The position numbers and the translations under genes are program-made. A stretch of 64,000 nucleotides of DNA from Haloplasma contractile SSD-17B (GTDB lineage Bacteria > Bacillota_I > Bacilli_A > Haloplasmatales > Haloplasmataceae): contig NZ_AFNU02000009.1 in assembly GCF_000215935.2 (NCBI RefSeq), positions 1 to 64,000 of the forward strand, in the 5' to 3' direction. Shown piece by piece: positions 45,218 through 54,709 of the stretch. The notes beneath the pieces are model-generated. The model did no database searches. It was not told the origin of the DNA and was given only the letters and a program-made list of their open reading frames with translations. The number at the start of each line of letters is the position of its first letter. The stretch's first letter is position 1.

Positions 45218-45579
45218 TATTTGCTCACCCCAAAACTATAAAGGACATCATCCCAGTGATCGCCCTCAATTAACTTAAGCCCTGCTTCTCTTATCGGTGT
45301 CTTCTTTAACGAAGCTGCTCTATAGACAACGTGGCCTGCGCCTTTTCCTATTAATCCATGATCAATTACTTTTTCTACAATTGCCTTTGCTTCTAAACTT
45401 GAGAATCCCATACGAAGTAAAACCGAACGTTCGATTGCAGGACTCGTGTAGTTCTTTGCAAGTTTAAGTAAGGGTTCAACAACCTGCTCTGATAATTGCC
45501 AGAAACGTTGTTTTAGTTCTTCATCTGATAAGTTTTTTAGATGTACTCTTCTTTTTTCAAAGTCATCTTGACGTGTCAT
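45217..45579 (-). CDS. oraS: D-ornithine 4,5-aminomutase, small subunit
   Basis: A 120-residue partner of OraE. The sequence DDFEKRRVHLKNLSDEEL near the start and the SPAIERSVLLRMGFSS segment are typical. The start is set at the ATG at 45579, giving the usual family length; an in-frame TTG at 45603 would add eight residues that other members lack. Ribosome site here is weak (GGAA). It is 43 bases after ortB and overlaps oraE. Confidence 0.88.
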   Translation of the reverse strand: MTRQDDFEKRRVHLKNLSDEELKQRFWQLSEQVVEPLLKLAKNYTSPAIERSVLLRMGFSSLEAKAIVEKVIDHGLIGKGAGHVVYRAASLKKTPIREAGLKLIEGDHWDDVLYSFGVSK

Positions 45580-45622
45580 TCTTTTTTCCAACGTATTCAC
45601 CAACCTTTATATGATATAAGTA

Positions 45623-47047
45623 TTATTTTTTATATTTAACCGATAATACATCGAGTGTATTTTCTACAAACTCTTTGCTTTCCCTTGTTTCTTCCATTAA
45701 AAATTTAATATCCTGTTCCGTCACTTCGGTTACTTGATTGTTTTTAATATGATTTTTAATGCACGATTGTTTGACCTTAGCTAAACTCAAATCTTTAGCT
45801 TTAATAAGACGTGGATGTTCCGGTAAAATAATCGATTGCCCTGGTATTTCCTCTTCAGGATTTCCGAATCTTACATCAATTCCATTCTTTTTAGCAAACG
45901 AAAGTTGAGCTTGATGATGCTTACCTGCTCCTGTATATTCTGTTTCCTGAACAACAATAATCTGGTTTTCATCTAATTCCTGTGCAAGCGTAACAGCTGC
46001 AGCTAGTGATGTGTTTCCTGCTGGCCCTCGTTCAATACCTTCTAATTTAGTGAGAGCCTCCGTCATAAAAAATACCTCACCTTGATTTACCGTAACATAA
46101 CGATCCATGTATCGAAGTGGTCTTCCTGCGGACCTAGGGACATCTGAACGATCAGGATAGGTAGAGAATGGAATGCCAAAGCCGGTATGTCCTGTAGTAA
46201 ATGACTTTCGGTTAAATTGTTTGTCACTGGCCATATGCAGTCCCTTTAGATTAACACTTGATGCAACGATTTCTATATCTTTATCAGTGATCCGTTTAAT
46301 CCCTCTTGCTGTTCCAGTTAAATTTCCTCCACCGGCATTTGTTACCACAACCATATCAGGTTCTTTACCAATCTGTTTTTTACATTGTTCTACTAATTCA
46401 TACCCTAGCGTTTCGACACCTGCAATTCCAAACGGTGTGTAGAGAGATGCATTAAAATATCCCGTTTCCTCAAGTAATTTTAAAAATGTATAAAACAGTT
46501 CCGGTCCGACCGTTAACTGAACAACCTCAGCTCCTAACGCTTCACACTTTCTAGCTTTTTCAATGATTTCAGGTTGTCCTTTTCCTTCTGAATCGTAACA
46601 CTCTTGAACAATTATACATTTTAATCCGTACTTTGCCGCCTGAGACGCAACTGCAGCACCATAGTTACCGCTTGTTGCCGCGATTACACCTTTGTAACCA
46701 AGTTCTTTAGCATGGTAACATGACATTGAAGCTCTTCTAGCTTTATAGCTACCCGAATCATTTAACGATTCATCTTTTATAAAGATTCTTGCACCCTTTC
46801 CAACTGGCGCTAGTTTACGGACAAATTTTGTTATATTACGAAGTTCTTTTAATGGTGTATTTCCTACTCCATTCTCTGACTGAACTTCTTTTATCTTCTC
46901 AAATGAATAGCCTGCATCTTCCATCATTTTTTCATAATTAAAACCAATTCCTTCATTTTCATACTTACTATAATCAATGCCTACAGACTTTTTCATGATT
47001 TCATTTCGCCTAGCCATTAATCCCTCGTATGATAAATCCTTAGCCAT
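45623..47047 (-). CDS. ortB: 2-amino-4-ketopentanoate thiolase, beta subunit
   Basis: A 474-residue PLP fold-type II protein that, with OrtA, splits 2-amino-4-oxopentanoate with CoA to acetyl-CoA and D-alanine. KDESLNDSGSYKARRAS near residue 100 carries the PLP lysine; ATSGNYGAAVASQAA and the GGGNLTG phosphate loop (near 245) follow. Start 47047 is set by AGGAG eight bases upstream and overlaps the ortA stop by eight bases; the longer frame to 47089 runs over ortA and is not coding. Confidence 0.92.
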   Translation of the reverse strand: MAKDLSYEGLMARRNEIMKKSVGIDYSKYENEGIGFNYEKMMEDAGYSFEKIKEVQSENGVGNTPLKELRNITKFVRKLAPVGKGARIFIKDESLNDSGSYKARRASMSCYHAKELGYKGVIAATSGNYGAAVASQAAKYGLKCIIVQECYDSEGKGQPEIIEKARKCEALGAEVVQLTVGPELFYTFLKLLEETGYFNASLYTPFGIAGVETLGYELVEQCKKQIGKEPDMVVVTNAGGGNLTGTARGIKRITDKDIEIVASSVNLKGLHMASDKQFNRKSFTTGHTGFGIPFSTYPDRSDVPRSAGRPLRYMDRYVTVNQGEVFFMTEALTKLEGIERGPAGNTSLAAAVTLAQELDENQIIVVQETEYTGAGKHHQAQLSFAKKNGIDVRFGNPEEEIPGQSIILPEHPRLIKAKDLSLAKVKQSCIKNHIKNNQVTEVTEQDIKFLMEETRESKEFVENTLDVLSVKYKK

Positions 47048-47348
47048 TTGTATCATCTCCTGATAGAAAACTATTAATAATTTGACCAATCTCTAGGATT
47101 TCTGGCACAAAATCACCATAGTTATGTTTGAAAGTAGGAGATGCTTTAATTAAGATTCCGTCTTCAATACGGCCAACAAGAGTTTTAATTTTAACCTGTT
47201 CACCTATTTCTGAATCCTCTTCTAAGAAGCCTTTTACCCACATTTCAAGTGGAACTTCTAATGTATCCTCTGGTACAGAAGGAGCACGCTCTCCCTTATC
47301 TAGGACGATTTTATGGATTTGCACCCACGAACCTTTTTTTACCATCAT
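47040..47348 (-). CDS. ortA: 2-amino-4-ketopentanoate thiolase, alpha subunit
   Basis: A 102-residue beta-rich subunit of the Ort thiolase. It starts MMVKKGSWVQIHKIVLDKGER, and RAPSVPEDT and PTFKHNYGDFVPEI are typical of OrtA. The partner is OrtB. GGAGG lies before the double ATG. It is 99 bases downstream of ord and 8 bases overlap ortB. Confidence 0.88.
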   Translation of the reverse strand: MMVKKGSWVQIHKIVLDKGERAPSVPEDTLEVPLEMWVKGFLEEDSEIGEQVKIKTLVGRIEDGILIKASPTFKHNYGDFVPEILEIGQIINSFLSGDDTNG

Positions 47349-47447
47349 GTAAGTCCTCCTTTTTTTATTGAATTAGGGACACTTATTATAAGACTTCTGT
47401 CTGTATAAGGTCCCTATTATATTTAAGAATTTGTATCGAACAACAAA

Positions 47448-48497
47448 TTAATCAATCATATCACGAACGTCGCCCATAATTGCTCTTGGTACTGGTAAGT
47501 CAATCATCGTCTTAAGGCCAGAATTTGCATTTATTACATGTGGAATCATATTGACACACATCGCAATTGTACCAATTCCTCCATCAATTTCAGGGTTAAT
47601 AGCCATGTTTACATTTGGCGTACCTTTTAGAGTTATGTAATCTCCTGTATCCGATCCAACTTGTTCCGGTTCAATTTGCTGCGGATGGTCCATGTTTATT
47701 TTAAGTTCTCCATCCACATAACCTTGAGCCGTCATATTAACCCCTGCTACATTACCAGCTTTAGCAAATCCATAAGGTGATTTGCGGTCTACATCCGTTA
47801 TGATTGGTTTCATTTGTTGTTCAAATTTATCAACTTTCCACTTTAACGCGTCTGCTATCATATTAATTGATTCAGAAAAACCAACATGACCTGCTAGTGT
47901 ACCGTCTTTTACACCTTGATCGAACTCTTCCTTAGTAATGCCAACACCTTGCTCTTCCATAACCGCAGGTCCAAATGGTGATAAACTATTGACACGTTTT
48001 ACGGCTACATGGTCGACTGTTTCCATGACACCACTTAAACATACAACTAATAAATCCATCATCATACCGGGATTAATCCCAGTACCAATTACAGTAACAC
48101 CATTTTCTTTAGCAATTTTATGCATATCTTCAGTTAATCCAGGTTCATTTGCCTTTGGATATGCCATCTCTTCTGCAGTTGAAATGACATTAACCTTTTT
48201 TTCTAGCAATACTTTGATTTTAGGAAATGCTTTTTTAGTAAATGAATCCGTTGCGAGTAAGGCAAGATCGCAAGATTTTTCAGGAATTGCTTTATCAATA
48301 TCACTACTAATGATCACATCAGGGTGGTCACCTTGCTCCAATCCTAAAATATCAAACATATTTCTCCCAATATAGTTAGGGTTCAAATCACAAACACCTG
48401 TAATCTGGAATCCCTTTTTCTTTAAAATCATTTTTGCCATACCACTTCCCATGGCACCAAATCCCCATATTGCTACTTTCACGTTTTCTTTTTGCAC
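47448..48497 (-). CDS. ord: 2,4-diaminopentanoate dehydrogenase
   Basis: A 349-residue NAD(P) oxidoreductase that oxidises 2,4-diaminopentanoate to 2-amino-4-oxopentanoate. VAIWGFGAMGSGMA near residue 9 is the Rossmann motif; NVISTAEEMAYP (near 117) and GTGINPGMMMDLLV (near 147) are Ord hallmarks. The family resembles dihydrodipicolinate reductase N-domains. I prefer the GTG at 48497, where GGAG lies eight bases upstream, to the ATG at 48539, which would add 14 residues with no ribosome site. Confidence 0.9.
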   Translation of the reverse strand: MQKENVKVAIWGFGAMGSGMAKMILKKKGFQITGVCDLNPNYIGRNMFDILGLEQGDHPDVIISSDIDKAIPEKSCDLALLATDSFTKKAFPKIKVLLEKKVNVISTAEEMAYPKANEPGLTEDMHKIAKENGVTVIGTGINPGMMMDLLVVCLSGVMETVDHVAVKRVNSLSPFGPAVMEEQGVGITKEEFDQGVKDGTLAGHVGFSESINMIADALKWKVDKFEQQMKPIITDVDRKSPYGFAKAGNVAGVNMTAQGYVDGELKINMDHPQQIEPEQVGSDTGDYITLKGTPNVNMAINPEIDGGIGTIAMCVNMIPHVINANSGLKTMIDLPVPRAIMGDVRDMID

Positions 48498-48576
48498 ATT
48501 AACCACTCCATACGTTATTTTTTTATAACTTTTTATCATGTTTATTTGATCTTCACCACTGAACTAAAAATTAATT

Positions 48577-48595
48577 AGTTATATTAACTATAACT
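48577..48595. promoter_or_regulatory. Perfect dyad upstream of ord
   Basis: AGTTATA / TATAACT with a 5-base spacer between arcC and ord. May be an operator or a hairpin; function unknown. Confidence 0.35.
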
Positions 48596-48663
48596 CGAAA
48601 CAGTGATTATTATATAATCTTAAATCCTTACCCATCTTCAACTAAGTTGTTACTTAGTAATCT

Positions 48664-49596
48664 TTATAATGTTATTGTCGTTCCACTGTTCCCTTCTAAC
48701 GCATCTTTTGCTTTTTCTAATGATGCAATCACTGCTACGCGTCCTGCTTTTGATTTAGCGAACTTAATTGCAGCTTCAACCTTTGGTAACATACTTCCCT
48801 CTGCAAAATGTCCTTCTTTTATATGCGCTTCTATCTGATTTACTGAAATCCGTTCTAAGTCAATCTGTTCTGGGGTATTGAAGTGAATCGATACATGATC
48901 TACTGCTGTTAGAATAAATAAATAATCTGCTTCAATTAATTCAGCAATTTTTGAACTTGCAAAATCTTTATCAATTACTGCAGGCACACCTATCAGTTTA
49001 TTACCATCTTTTATTACAGGAATTCCCCCACCACCAACTGTGATTGGAACATGTCCTGCTTCTATTAATGTTTGAACGATATCTTTCTCTACAACATCGA
49101 TTGGTTTAGGACTTGGAACAACACGTCTAAATCCTCTACCAGAATCCTCTTTTACTGAATACCCTTTTTCTTTAACTAATGTCTTTGCCTCTTCTTCCGA
49201 ATAAAACGATCCGATTGGTTTCGTTGGATTTTGAAAAGCCTCATCATCTCGATCAACAACAACCTGCGTGACTACAGTAGCAACATGTTTATCAATCTGT
49301 TGATTTTTCAACTCTTCACCAATTGCGTTTTGAAGATGAAAACCAATGTATCCCTGACTCATGGCACCACATTCTGGAAATGGCATTTCTGGCGTATTTG
49401 CTTCACTCGTTGCTGCAGTTTGCATCGCTAAGTTAATCATTCCCACTTGAGGACCATTTCCATGGGCTATTATCACTTCGTTTCCTTTAGCTATCAAATC
49501 AACAAGTGATTTTGCTGTATTTTGTACTAGTTTTAATTGTTCTACAGGTGTCTTACCTAATGCATTTCCACCTAATGCTACTACTATTCGACTCAT
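48664..49596 (-). CDS. arcC: Carbamate kinase
   Basis: A 310-residue kinase that makes ATP from carbamoyl phosphate and ADP. The N-terminal VVALGGNALGK, the conserved AHGNGPQVGMINLA (near 45) and the GRGFRRVVPSPKP (near 150) and DKDFASSKIAELI (near 213) segments are all present. Length matches ArcC. It is cotranscribed in order with ord downstream and arcB upstream, though gaps of 166 and 307 bases suggest internal promoters. Confidence 0.95.
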   Translation of the reverse strand: MSRIVVALGGNALGKTPVEQLKLVQNTAKSLVDLIAKGNEVIIAHGNGPQVGMINLAMQTAATSEANTPEMPFPECGAMSQGYIGFHLQNAIGEELKNQQIDKHVATVVTQVVVDRDDEAFQNPTKPIGSFYSEEEAKTLVKEKGYSVKEDSGRGFRRVVPSPKPIDVVEKDIVQTLIEAGHVPITVGGGGIPVIKDGNKLIGVPAVIDKDFASSKIAELIEADYLFILTAVDHVSIHFNTPEQIDLERISVNQIEAHIKEGHFAEGSMLPKVEAAIKFAKSKAGRVAVIASLEKAKDALEGNSGTTITL

Positions 49597-49903
49597 ACTA
49601 TACCTCCACGTTGTCTAAATTCTATAGTTATTCTTAAACTGTACATCTGAACATATAACTAAATTTCAGCATAATTGTTAAGACACACCATCTAATAGTA
49701 GAAGGTGTGTCGCGATTATATTAACTGTGTTAGTGAACCTGTTGTTATTTAAGACTTAAATTCTCGTGTTTCATTAAGTCAACTTTATTTGATTATACAT
49801 CTATGTCTTAAGTTTCAAGGTACAGTTTCTATTTTATAGTTCTAAATTACAACACAGTTTTCTAACAGAGCATTATTTTAAATAATTCTTATTTACTTAC
49901 TAT
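49597..49903. other. Intergenic region between arcB and arcC
   Basis: About 300 AT-rich bases. It contains an 8-bp perfect hairpin (49682-49711) and the arcC promoter region. No gene was found. Confidence 0.5.
49682..49711 (-). other. Hairpin between arcB and arcC
   Basis: GACACACC / GGTGTGTC with a 14-base loop. No T-run follows, so it may be a regulatory or processing hairpin rather than a terminator. Confidence 0.55.
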
Positions 49904-50896
49904 TTATTGACCAATCGTAGCAAACATAACTGCCTTAATTGTATGCAGACGATTTTCAGCTTCATCAAAAACTACTGAATGCTTTGACTCAAATACATCA
50001 TCTGTAACTTCCATTGATTCAATTCCAAACTGATCATAAATTTCTTGACCGATTTTCGTCTTTGTATTATGGAACGCAGGTAAACAGTGCATAAAGATTG
50101 CATAATCATCTGCATTTTTAATCATGTCCATGTTCACTTGATATGGTTTTAGTAAATTGATCCGTTTTTCCCATACTTCTGGCTCTTCTCCCATTGATAC
50201 CCATACATCCGTATAGATGACATCAACATCTTTAGTACCTTCCATTACATCTTCAGTTAATGTTATAGTGGCATGTGTTTCTTTTGCTATTTCTTGACAT
50301 TGCTTTACTAATTCTTCATCTGGCCATAGTTCTTTAGGTGCAACAGCTCTAAAGTCTAGACCCATTTTAGCAGCACCTATTAGCAATGAATTTCCCATAT
50401 TATTTCGAGCATCACCTACATAAGCAAATTTTATACCTTTTAAACGTCCTTTATGTTCAAAAATAGTCATAAAGTCAGCTAAGATTTGGGTTGGATGATA
50501 CTTATCAGTTAAACCATTCCAGACCGGCACACCTGAATACTTTGCTAATTCTTCAACAGTCTCTTGTTTATATCCACGGTATTCAATTCCATCATACATT
50601 CTTCCTAGTACTCTTGCAGTATCTGCAATACTTTCTTTCTTCCCCATTTGTGAACCTGTTGGACCTAAGTATGTAACATTCATTCCTTGATCATAAGCTC
50701 CAACTTCAAAGGCACAACGTGTGCGCGTTGAGTCCTTTTCAAATAGACACACAATATTTTTATCTTTTAATCGTTTTGTTTCATATCCTGACATCTTTGC
50801 ACGCTTTAACTCCATTGATAAGTCAATTAAGTACTTAATCTCCTGCGGCGTATAATCAAGTAGTGTAATAAAACTTCGACCTCTAATGTTTAACAT
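49904..50896 (-). CDS. arcB: Ornithine carbamoyltransferase (catabolic context)
   Basis: A 330-residue transferase that in the deiminase pathway splits citrulline with phosphate to ornithine and carbamoyl phosphate. The carbamoyl-phosphate site STRTR is at residues 56-60, [11 protein letters not shown] near 133 and [10 protein letters not shown] near 270 is the ornithine/active-site loop. Position between arcA and arcC supports the catabolic direction, but no anabolic arg genes are here for comparison. Gene symbol argF would be equally valid by homology. Confidence 0.95.
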   Translation of the reverse strand: MLNIRGRSFITLLDYTPQEIKYLIDLSMELKRAKMSGYETKRLKDKNIVCLFEKDSTRTRCAFEVGAYDQGMNVTYLGPTGSQMGKKESIADTARVLGRMYDGIEYRGYKQETVEELAKYSGVPVWNGLTDKYHPTQILADFMTIFEHKGRLKGIKFAYVGDARNNMGNSLLIGAAKMGLDFRAVAPKELWPDEELVKQCQEIAKETHATITLTEDVMEGTKDVDVIYTDVWVSMGEEPEVWEKRINLLKPYQVNMDMIKNADDYAIFMHCLPAFHNTKTKIGQEIYDQFGIESMEVTDDVFESKHSVVFDEAENRLHTIKAVMFATIGQ

Positions 50897-51053
50897 AAAT
50901 AATTCCTCCTATAATTGTTCATACTTTTTATTTTAAGCCGTTTTGCAATCATTAAACCAATTCTTTTAAAATATATAATTGTAATATAGAATTGTATAAT
51001 GTTCCAACCCTCTTTGGCTTAATAACGTTAGAATGTAGAATGACATTAATGTA

Positions 51054-52280
51054 TTATTTTAAATCTTCTCGAATAAGGGGCATACTCATGCATCTCGGCC
51101 CACCTCGACCTCTAGATAGCTCACTAGATGGAATCGTGTGAATCTTAATTCCGTGGTCAGTTAATATCTTGTTTGTCACATGATTTCTTGAGTATACTAT
51201 AACTTCTCCTGGTGCTAGCGCGAGTGTGTTTGCGCCATCATTCCATTGCTCACGGAAAGAGATAATCTGGTCTCCGCCACCACATGGAATTAACATAACA
51301 GGGTGGTTTAAATAATGCTCGAGTATCTGATCTAATGTTTTTACGATTTGAGTAACCTTTACTTCCCCCTGCTTACTCGGGTGTTTCGTCAGTTCATACA
51401 CTTTAAAAGGTTGATCTATACTATTATGGAGCGTAAATTTATCATAATCTATTTGTGTAAAAACTGTATCTAAATGCATGAAAGCACGGCTTTTTGGAAT
51501 ATCAAAGGCTAAGATGGTCTCAAAACTGGTCCCATACTTATAAAACACATTCATAGCTAAAGTTTCGATAGCAGCAGGGTGCGTTCTTTGACTAACACCT
51601 ATTGCAAGTATTGTTTCATTGAGAACTAATATATCTCCACCCTCGATCGACATCAAATCATCGCGATTATAGTAACGCTTTTTATCTTTATATTCATTAT
51701 GATGTTTAAAGATAATATCTGAGTATAGCGTTTCGCGTCGTCTCGTTTCAGTAAACATTTTATTCATTGAAATCCCATTTCCTATAGTACTAAATGGATC
51801 TCGTGTGAAATATAGATTTGGCATTGGATCCGTAGCAAACGGATAATCATCTATATAATCGGTTAAGGTTAATTTTTCAAATGATGGGAGTTCATTCTTT
51901 CGTATCCCTGACATTGTTTTTAGAACCATCTCTTTTGTATCATTGAAACCATTTAGATAGTCTGAAAGTCTATATTTTAAAGCATCATTCACAACATGTG
52001 ATTCATTTATAAATTGATTTATAAACTGTTGCTTAAGCGTATCACTTTGTTTAAGTGTATCACTCACCAAATCCTCTAGATAAACGACATCTACACCATT
52101 ATCTCTGAACACATTACTAAATGCATCATGTTCTTTCTGTGCAAGTTCTAACCACGGAATATCATCAAACAATAAACGTTCTAACAACTGTGGTGTTAAA
52201 TTCTCGAGTTCCTTCCCTGGTCTATGCAGAAGTACTTTCTTTAACCTACCGATTTCCGACTTCACATGTAACGATTTCAT
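51054..52280 (-). CDS. arcA: Arginine deiminase
   Basis: A 408-residue enzyme that turns arginine into citrulline and ammonia. [10 protein letters not shown] (near 157), [12 protein letters not shown] (near 210) and [14 protein letters not shown] with the catalytic Cys397 at the C-terminus are present. Length is typical (about 410). It is 17 bases after alr and so probably in the same transcript. Confidence 0.95.
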   Translation of the reverse strand: MKSLHVKSEIGRLKKVLLHRPGKELENLTPQLLERLLFDDIPWLELAQKEHDAFSNVFRDNGVDVVYLEDLVSDTLKQSDTLKQQFINQFINESHVVNDALKYRLSDYLNGFNDTKEMVLKTMSGIRKNELPSFEKLTLTDYIDDYPFATDPMPNLYFTRDPFSTIGNGISMNKMFTETRRRETLYSDIIFKHHNEYKDKKRYYNRDDLMSIEGGDILVLNETILAIGVSQRTHPAAIETLAMNVFYKYGTSFETILAFDIPKSRAFMHLDTVFTQIDYDKFTLHNSIDQPFKVYELTKHPSKQGEVKVTQIVKTLDQILEHYLNHPVMLIPCGGGDQIISFREQWNDGANTLALAPGEVIVYSRNHVTNKILTDHGIKIHTIPSSELSRGRGGPRCMSMPLIREDLK

Positions 52281-52297
52281 GTACTATCTCCCCTCTG

Positions 52298-53458
52298 TCA
52301 ATTAAGTGATAACTCCGATTTATCTTGAGTATATAAAAGTCTTTTATTCACTGTCTTTATAAGTTTCCCATCTTGTATATAAAGCCTTGGTAGGCGATCC
52401 GATAGTAGGCATACTACCTGATAATTGATAGTATTCAGTCGTTTTGCTAACTCATCCACATGAATATGAGGACCAATTAACTCTACTATAGTACCTTCAG
52501 GATAATATTTGGGTAGTTTAATCATGGTTTGGTCCATACAAATTCGACCAACTACTTTTACATGATTGTTGTCAATATACGCTTCTCCCTCCTGCATGCG
52601 ACGATCAAAGCCATCTGCATAACCGATGGCGAGTGTACCAATCCATTCATCAGTTTTAGTCTCATAAATGCCATTATAACTAATCTTTGACCCCTTTGGT
52701 AATTGTTTAACGTGGATTAATTTCGCATATAAACTAATCGCTTGTTTCAGTCTAAAGTCAAGTTGCAAATCAGGTTTTGGTGATAATCCGTAAATCATAA
52801 TTCCTGCTCGGACAGCATTTGTAAAATCATCTTGAAATCGGATTGTTGCCCCACTGTTTGCAAGATGTATGATTAGGCCTTCCGTATCAATTGTGGATAG
52901 TAAATATTTAAATTTATTACGCTGCTGTTTAAAGTAACTCATATCTTCCTCATCTGATGTAGCCATATGAGTATAAATCCCTGTTAAATTTACAACATCA
53001 CTTCGATCAAGTAACTGTTTAGCAACTCTCAGTTCTTGTTCATTTAAAAGACCAATTCGATGCATTCCTGTATCAACTTTTAAGTGAACGTGAACTTGCC
53101 TACCTTTGTAAGACTCAATTAAGTGAGTAAGCCATTTTAAGTTATGGGCTGTTAGTGTTATATTATAGAATGCTGCTAGCTCTGTATCCGTAATTCTGGT
53201 GTTCCCTAACACAAGAATCGGAGCGTCTATATTTAAATTTCTTAATTCGATGGCCTCATCTAATGTAGCAACTGCAAGACATTCTGCTCCTGCTTCTATC
53301 GCTGTTTTAGCCACCAGATATGCGCCATGTCCATATCCATCTGCTTTAACAACAGCAAATAGCTTATGATTTTTTGCATATAACTGTTTTATATGCTTAA
53401 CGTTTTGATAGATGGCATCCAAATTAATTTCAATCCATGTATCACGATAATAGTGCAT
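52298..53458 (-). CDS. alr: Alanine racemase
   Basis: A 386-residue PLP racemase. The PLP lysine is K38 in FAVVKADGYGHG, and the catalytic tyrosine lies in RAGIMIYGLSP (near 265). It is the first gene of the arginine/ornithine transcript and uses a TGA stop, the only one I saw. In the cell it makes D-alanine for wall synthesis, but here it can also convert the D-alanine released by OrtAB to L-alanine. A cre-like site lies in its promoter. Confidence 0.95.
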   Translation of the reverse strand: MHYYRDTWIEINLDAIYQNVKHIKQLYAKNHKLFAVVKADGYGHGAYLVAKTAIEAGAECLAVATLDEAIELRNLNIDAPILVLGNTRITDTELAAFYNITLTAHNLKWLTHLIESYKGRQVHVHLKVDTGMHRIGLLNEQELRVAKQLLDRSDVVNLTGIYTHMATSDEEDMSYFKQQRNKFKYLLSTIDTEGLIIHLANSGATIRFQDDFTNAVRAGIMIYGLSPKPDLQLDFRLKQAISLYAKLIHVKQLPKGSKISYNGIYETKTDEWIGTLAIGYADGFDRRMQEGEAYIDNNHVKVVGRICMDQTMIKLPKYYPEGTIVELIGPHIHVDELAKRLNTINYQVVCLLSDRLPRLYIQDGKLIKTVNKRLLYTQDKSELSLN

Positions 53459-53564
53459 GCTCTCCCCCCCAGGTCACACGACATCTAATCTAAAATCAAT
53501 CAATATATAGGATAAAAATCTTTAAGTTAAAACATAAATTTATTCTTATTCATTTGCTATCTAA

Positions 53565-53593
53565 ATTCTACCATAAAACGCTTACATAAACAA
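53565..53593 (-). promoter_or_regulatory. Promoter of alr
   Basis: TTGTTT (53588-53593), 17 bases, TAGAAT (53565-53570). The start codon is about 105 bases downstream. Confidence 0.7.
53573..53586. promoter_or_regulatory. Cre-like operator in the alr promoter
   Basis: ATAAAACGCTTACA fits the CcpA consensus at 12 of 14 positions and lies in the -10/-35 spacer. Confidence 0.5.
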
Positions 53594-53818
53594 ACTAGAT
53601 TTGTAATTTTTTACAGTTTTTTTACTATTAATGTTTATTTGATAAAGGATCATATTATGCAAAAAAAATGATTCCTTATTTAAAGATTACTAATCACTGA
53701 CATTATTCATTATGTACGGTATAAAATACGATTTTTCTGAATATTCGACGTATTACTTTTATTTTCAAAATAAATATAAAATTCCAAGATTTTTTAAGTT
53801 TTTTTAACATTTTTATTG

Positions 53819-53824
53819 TATAAT
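53819..53824 (+). promoter_or_regulatory. -10 box for nfnA
   Basis: TATAAT about 40 bases before the start codon; -35 unclear. Confidence 0.55.
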
Positions 53825-53863
53825 GGGATTATGCAACATAATTTAGCAAAAGGAGATCAGAGT

Positions 53864-54709
53864 ATGTACAAGATATTAAACAAACAGAATTTAAATCAGT
53901 ATATTACCTTGCTTGAAGTATATGCTCCATTCATAGCAAAAAAAGCGAAACCAGGACAATTTATTATTTTTAGAGTAGATGAAAAGGGAGAAAGAGTTCC
54001 CTTGACGATAGCAGACTTTGACCGTGAAAAAGGATCAATAACGATTATTTTTCAAGTAGTCGGTCGTTCTACGGAACTGTTAGCTAATCTCGATGTAGGA
54101 GATTATATTCTAGATTTTGTTGGACCACTCGGTATTCCTACTCACTTAGACGGTGTAAAGAAGGTTGCTGTTGTCGGCGGTGGAGTTGGTTGTGCGATTG
54201 CATATCCTCAGGCAAAGGCACTTTTCAATAGCGGTGCATCTGTTGATGTGATTGCAGGTTTTAGGAACAAGGATATTGTAATATTGGAAGAAGAATTTAA
54301 TGCGGTTTCTAGCCGATTGTTTATTTGTACCGATGATGGGAGTTATAAGGAAAAGGGATTGGTTACGGATGTATTGAAACGACTCATTGATGAAGGAAAT
54401 GACTATGATCTCGTTATTGCTATAGGGCCTATTCCAATGATGAAATATGTATCACTTACAACTAAGCCCTACGGAATCAAGACAATTGTGAGCCTTAATC
54501 CAATTATGATAGATGGTACAGGAATGTGCGGCGGATGTCGTGTTAAAGTAGATCAAGAGACGAAATTTGCTTGTGTTGATGGTCCAGACTTTGATGGTCA
54601 TGTAGTTGATTTCGATGAGTTAATGATGCGAAATTCTACTTATAAAAAACAAGAAATGCTTGATAAAAAACATAATTGTCGATTAGTAGGAGGAATTCAG
54701 AATGCCTAA
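53864..54709 (+). CDS. nfnA: NADH-dependent ferredoxin:NADP oxidoreductase, small subunit
   Basis: A 281-residue flavoprotein subunit of NfnAB. KKAKPGQFIIFRV near residue 25 and the VPLTIADFD FAD motif follow; VAVVGGGVGCAIAYPQAK near 105 binds NAD; a [2Fe-2S] site MCGGCRVKV...FACVDGPDFDGH is near 225-245. Start 53864 is placed at the ATG after AAAGGAG; an upstream frame from 53816 lies inside the -10 box. It overlaps nfnB by eight bases. Confidence 0.9.
   Translation: MYKILNKQNLNQYITLLEVYAPFIAKKAKPGQFIIFRVDEKGERVPLTIADFDREKGSITIIFQVVGRSTELLANLDVGDYILDFVGPLGIPTHLDGVKKVAVVGGGVGCAIAYPQAKALFNSGASVDVIAGFRNKDIVILEEEFNAVSSRLFICTDDGSYKEKGLVTDVLKRLIDEGNDYDLVIAIGPIPMMKYVSLTTKPYGIKTIVSLNPIMIDGTGMCGGCRVKVDQETKFACVDGPDFDGHVVDFDELMMRNSTYKKQEMLDKKHNCRLVGGIQNA

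Larger units (their letters stand above)
53459..53863. promoter_or_regulatory. Divergent promoter region, alr and nfnA
   Basis: About 400 bases with the alr promoter (53565-53593) and the nfnA -10 (53819-53824). The rest is AT-rich with no gene. Confidence 0.55.

Noticed and set aside
47048-47089. Longer OrtB start
   Set aside because: It overlaps ortA; AGGAG and the known family N-terminus place the start at 47047.
50897-51053. ArgR box upstream of arcB
   Set aside because: Only loosely AT-rich TGTA-type sequence was seen; nothing close to the ArgR consensus on either strand.
40557-53458. Cobalamin riboswitch for the B12 aminomutase
   Set aside because: I looked in the gaps upstream of oraS, ortA, ord and arcC and found no B12-box-like motif or enough structured sequence.
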